64,000 bases of DNA from Undaria pinnatifida. Taxonomy: Eukaryota > Sar > Phaeophyceae > Laminariales > Alariaceae. Shown in pieces: positions 56,901 to 62,900 of the stretch. A model generated the notes under the pieces. That model saw only the letters and a list, made by a program, of their open reading frames with translations. It made no database searches and was not told the DNA's origin. Location: the NCBI GenBank assembly GCA_012845835.1, contig JABAKD010000016.1, forward strand, positions 21,410,696 to 21,474,695, written 5' to 3'. How positions within the stretch are numbered: position 1 is the first letter of the stretch; each line of letters opens with the position of its first letter. The position numbers and the translations under genes are program-made.

Positions 56901-59900
56901 CCCTGCGCCAATAACCATCACTGAAGACCGAATATACGTTGAGGGGGGGGGGGGGGGGGAATTTGGGGCCTCTTTCTTGTTCAGCGGCTCCGGTTCACTC
57001 GCGCGAGTGACCGCCCCCTCCCCCCCCCCGTTTATTTGCGGTCTTATGATTTGGTGCGGTTTAAATCTTCGCGATATGAATCCGCAATGGAAGGGTGGGC
57101 TTGCAACGCTGCGCCAGACAAATTTGCCTAAAGCATTTTTTGCCGTGGGAAGGAACAGGAACACCCGCACGCTTGTCCCAAACCCGGAGTCGTTCTTTAA
57201 CGCAATCGGCGGTTTCAAAACCAGCTCCCGGTCGTAGGCTATATCCTGAAATACGGTGTTCCCTCGACACCCCGTCGTCGTCGATGGTTAGACCTTTGCA
57301 CACAAAGAAACATAGACATGGATACTTTTTTTTCAATGGTATCCTTCCTTGTGTCGAGCAGCCATGAAACGTTCGTTGAAGAAAGTCGCTGGTTTTGGGG
57401 GGGGGCTATCGTAGAATCAGTCCCCGGTACTGACAATAGTGTTATAGTGACTGATTCTACGATAGCGCCCACCCCAAAAACCGGCGATTTTCTTTTTAAC
57501 GAACGTTTCACGAGAGTGCTCGATCCGAGGAAGGATGCTATGAAACACAGTTATCGTCACATACGTTTCTTGTTTGCAAAGGGCTATCTATCGAACGGTG
57601 ACGTCGGGGGGGGCAAGGGGGCACCGTATTTCAGGAGATACGGCCGGGAGTTGGTTAAAAAAAAAACCCGGCGATCTCGTGAAAGAACAGCTGGGGGGGG
57701 GGGGGCTACCGTAGAACGTGTACCGACTCGCGCCACCGCGAGCCCGGTGGTGCTAGCTCCGAGGACTCCCCCTCGTGGCTCGGGGTGTGTTTATTCGCAC
57801 AATGCAATAGTTCGTTCGTTATCACACGGGAAAGCGACATGACATCGACCGCATGGACCTTCCCGTTTCGTATCTCAAGATCTCAGGAGAGTCCACAAGA
57901 AACGCCAAGAATGACAGTCGAACTCCATGACAAAAAAAACGTATCCAACCGTTGTATGTACGGTGAAATGCCCAATGATACGACCACAGCGGTACAAACG
58001 ACTCCTATCCCGCCCCCCCCTCCCGTCCCCTACCGCACAGCCTTGACCTAAAGCCTTCTTTTTTTAGTCCGTGAGGGGTACAGAGTAACTCGTGAGAGTG
58101 GCCCAAACCGGCCGGCCGTTGAAAAGGGGTTACCCTCCCCCTCCCCTAAGCGCGGCCTTGGTCCTTGGCACGCGCGTCCAAGGGCGACGGGGTGTAGACC
58201 TACCCGGACCAGCTTCGACAAAAAGACGGGTTGTGCGGGGCGCACTTGTCAGCCTCCTCGCTTCACATAATTCATTCCTACGAGAAAAAAATCTACAGAA
58301 GCAACAGTCGGGGTTAGGTCTCTGGAGTCGAGGGCTGTAAACGCCTCGGCCCAACTTCTTCTTCTTCTTCGACCACGGAAAGGGTTGGTGGTTGAGCAGC
58401 TCCTCGTTTCATCTCTTTGTGGTCCCGAGAAATTTCCGTGAGCGGTAAGGGTTTGATTGGGGGGTCAGAATTTTAGTTGCTGTACATAGTAACCCTGGCG
58501 CGGCTTGGACAAAATGGTTGGAGGCGCACCGAAAGAAAATGCCCTCCTCGTAACGCCTTCCTTTCTTTCCGTAAACGGTCTCCTGAAGCCGTCAGAGACG
58601 GGGCGTCGAACTATTACTCTCTCTCTCTTTTTGTTTCCTCCATTTTCCGCTTTTGTTGCCGGATGGTTGGCTCTTCATGTTTGGTTAAACGTTACCCGCA
58701 GGGAACAAGCCGCGGAAGGAAGAATAGCGCTGGAGCAATTGTCCCCCGCGAAAAAAAAAATCCCCCGCTACGAAAAGATGAAGGAACCTCCGACAAATAG
58801 AGACGCGGTTTTTTTGCGGGGGGTGGGGGGGGTCTTTTGTTGGGCGCGGTCTCTTTCTCTCTCTCTCTCTCTCTCTTTTGTCTGATCCGTTCGTAAAAAC
58901 TTCCGTTGACGGCTTCACACATCGCCCCGCCGATCATGCGATACAAAGGTAGGCTTTTGTGTTTCATGGGGGAAGGGGGTTGCGGGCAGTCCATATGATT
59001 GCGTGAGCAATCACCAATCAATCAACCAACCAACCAACCAACCAATTAACCAACCAACCAACCAACCAATCAACCAACCAACCAACAAACAAACCAACCA
59101 ATTAACCAACCAACGCACGGACAAACATACCAACTAAACAACCAACAACGCACGGACAAACATACCAACTAAACAACCAACAACGCACGGACAAACATTC
59201 CAACTAAACAACCAACAACGCACGGACAAACATACCAACTAAACAACCAACCAACCAACCAACCAACCAACCGACCGACTGACCGGACAAACAAACAAAC
59301 AAAATGAACAAACGAATGAAAACAAACAACACACGGACTAACATACCAACTAGAGGAGAAACAAACACACATTGCGAACCGTCATTACCCAAGAGCCAAC
59401 AAACTAATCAACCAAGCCACAAAGCAAACCTGAAACAACTAACCAAACCAACCAACCAACCAACCAACCAACCAACCAACCGACCGACTGACCGGACAAA
59501 CAAACAAACAAAATGAACAAACGAATGAAAACAAACAACACACGGACTAACATACCAACTAGAGGAGAAACAAACACACATTGCGAACCGTCATTACCCA
59601 AGAGCCAACAAACTAATCAACCAAGCCACAAAGCAAACCTGAAACAACTAACCAAACCACCGACCATCCACTCATTCAACCAAACAACCAAACAACCAAC
59701 CATCCTGAACCACCCCCCCCCCCCCCCCCCCCCACCCCGCCTCCCACCCCCTTGCCCACCACACCGAACCAAACACACACACCCGCCCCCCGCCCCCCCC
59801 CAACCCCTCCAACCCCTCCAACCCCTCCCATTCTGACCTCCTCCTCCTCCCAAGACGCATGCTGCGGTAGAAGGACGCTTTTTTTTTTGCCTGGATGCAT

Positions 59901-62900
59901 GATAGAATAGAGGTATCAGTTTTGGTGTGTGAAATGGACCATTTTTTTCTGGCTAATGACGAGTTTTGGCTCCTTGACCCGAAATCGTCGGGAAAAAAAT
60001 AAATAATAGGCCATTTTTTTTTTGTTGCATGATTCTCGTTGTTTTTTTTTTTTTTCTTCATCCGATAGTAGCAGAGTGTAGCAGTTTTACTTTTCTCCCT
60101 CCAAAAAATCATATACCAGAGGGTATTTGTTTTTTTCTTGTTTTTTTTCTTCTTTTTTTTTTGTTTGGGGGGGGGGGGGGAGGGACGTGTCTTAAGCTCC
60201 CAAATTGAGGGGAAAAAAAACGGAAAAAAAAAGTGGCCCACCTCCGTCGCAGCACGCGTTACACCCGCACGGTTGCTGACTTGGGAAGAACACTACCCGC
60301 GAAGAAAAAAAAGTGATACTGATAGATAGCAAATTAAGACTGCAACCCGATGAACAAACGCCGTGGGCCCAGGTATACCAGAGCAATCCTTTTGTAAAAA
60401 CTACAAGAATGACAATTTCGACGATTTTTGGGTTTGACGCCTTTACAACTGGAAACCCGTTTTCTTTTTTTTTTCTCAAATTTTGCTTGGAATTAGTATA
60501 GGGAGGGGGGCTCTAAAGGGGGGTTGAGGCGCATCGGCATTCAGACATATTTCGGTAAAAAAAAAAACTTCTAGAGCTACCTCTCTCTGTCGTAAAAACG
60601 CGTTCCACCTTCCCACCTCCCCCGTCCTTATGTGCCCTATTTGCTCGCACCGCCGACACACGCGACACGACACTGTGAGGAGTGGGTGAGCTGCGACCAG
60701 GCCAGGGCACGACCGGCGACAAGGATTATTACAAATCAGCCAACAAACTATCTAACCAGCCTGAACCGACAACCAACTCGTTAACCAACCAATCAACCCA
60801 ACCCAACCCAACCTGATTACCCTAACCCAACCCAACCACCCGACCCCCCCCCCCCCTACCCCCTACCCCCCGTTACTCACCCCGAACAACCCCACGCCCC
60901 CCACGCCTTCCACCCCACCACCCCGACGAAACGTTCTTGTGCCTTTTTTCGCACGCCGGATCACAACAGCCAAAAGCCTGTGGCCAGGCCAGGAAACGAC
61001 CGGCTGCCGTACCCATTGAAATCTGTGAATTCACAGCAATCAACTACGAGTAACTGAAAACAACTAACGATCTCATTGACCAACGCGACCCAACTCAACC
61101 CAATCCCACCCGACCCAACACAACAAAACGCAACACAAGCCAACACAACACAACACGACACAACGCAACACAACACAGCACAAGCCTACCCAACACAACA
61201 CAACACAGCACAACACAACACATCAACAACACAGCAAAACACAGCAACGCCACAAAACACAACACAACACGCAGCCCAACACAACACAACCCAACCCAAC
61301 ACAACACGACACAACACAACACAACACAACACAGCACAAGCCAACCCAACACAACACAACACAGCACAACACAACACATCAACACAACAGAACACAGCAA
61401 CACAACAAAACACGACACAACACAGCACAACACAACACAATACAACGCAGCCCAACACAACACAACACAACACAACACAACACAACGCAACACAACACAA
61501 CACAACACAACAAAACACACCACACAACACAACACAACACACAACACAACACAACACAACACAACACAACACAACACAACACAACACAACACAACACAAC
61601 ACAACACAACACAACACAACACAACACAACACAATAGCTATCTTGGGACTGCGGCTAAGCACGCCACGTCCCCCCCCAACCCCCCCCCCTGCCCCGCTTA
61701 CCCCCCTCCAACGACCCAGGTGTGGGCGAGCTGAGACAAGGGCAGGGAACGACGGGTTACACTCCTCCCGAGGCGGTGTTTGAAATGGTCAAGTGTAACA
61801 CCGGACATGACACCTTCGCGGTCGGACACATGCTTCTGGTACTCATGGCAAAGCGCGAGCATAAGGCAGACAACATGTACGCCAGCAACGTGAGTTGATT
61901 TTGATTTTTTTTTGTCTTGTTTTTATTTCGGAAGAGTTGATCGGTTTGGGCCTGAGTTGGGTTGTGGGTGATTTCATTTTGAAATGTCATACTGATCTCG
62001 CTCTGATTTCATTTTTTATTTCATTTTTGATTGCAATTTTGGTTTCATGTTTGATATTCGTTTTGGTTCATTTTTGTTCATTTTCATTTCTTTTCATACA
62101 TTTTTCATGTTGGTTGTGGTTGAGTTGATGGACTTGAGGAACGAGCACCGACTGTTCTTGTGTGTGGTCGGTAGGTCGTTGTTCGGTCATTTAAACACCG
62201 GACGCGACTCCTTCGCGGCGGGGCACACATTTATGGCACTCATGGCCAAGCGGGATTATAAGGCAGCGCCGAAGTCTGCCTCAAATGCGGTTTTTGGTAG
62301 AATGCCGCTCACCCTTCATGCGACTCGCGGCCCTCCCCCCTCCTCCCCTCCTCTCCACTCTCCTCCCTTCAGTTCCACCCCCCCAACCCCCAAATCCCAA
62401 ACGCCAAACTCCACCCACCCAAACCCCACCCCACAACCCCCAACCCCCAACCCCTCCCCTCTCCCTCCAATTATCGTTCTCTTTCTGCGGCCGGTCCATT
62501 CATCGGCCCCTTTGAATCGTTCTTCGGATTGTTCTCCGGATCGTTCTGCGGATTTATCCGTGAATCGTTTTTCCGGATTTTCTACGGAAATGTCTTCGGG
62601 TTATTCTGTGGACTGTTCTGTGAATTGTTCTGCGGATTTTTCTGCGGTCTGTTCTTCTTTAGCTCGTGCTGTCGGACGCGGAGGTCACCGTTTCTGCGAA
62701 AATGGACAAAATGGAGCAGCGCACCTCGTTCTTGGTGAGAGGTGCCAAACACGGCAGAAGGACTGCAAAAGGAAGGCAGCGAAAAAAATAAGGAACAATA
62801 AAAACAAAAACATAAAACCATTCCAAGTAAAATAAAAACAAAAGAAACAACGCTGGTCAACGTGCACCAACATAGAACCAAAACAACAAAATATGTGATC

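Larger units (their letters stand above)
47262..61719. other. Kinase intron 4 (14.5 kb)
   Basis: A very large intron for this gene. It holds GGTT/CCAA, 47-bp, TACA and AACAC arrays, MITEs, a foldback-like element, a retroposon, a gypsy LTR fragment, several palindromes and, near its end, scraps of exon 5. No other gene on either strand could be supported. Confidence 0.65.

Noticed and set aside
61076-61783. 235-codon His/Asn/Thr/Gln frame and Cys/Val frames
   Set aside because: Pentamer AACAC array; the last part overlaps kinase exon 5 in the wrong frame.
62047-62835. 262-codon frame covering 62.05-62.83 kb as a separate gene
   Set aside because: It mixes intron DNA, the decayed exon 5 copy and exon 6 in the wrong frame; splice-phase evidence favours the kinase model.
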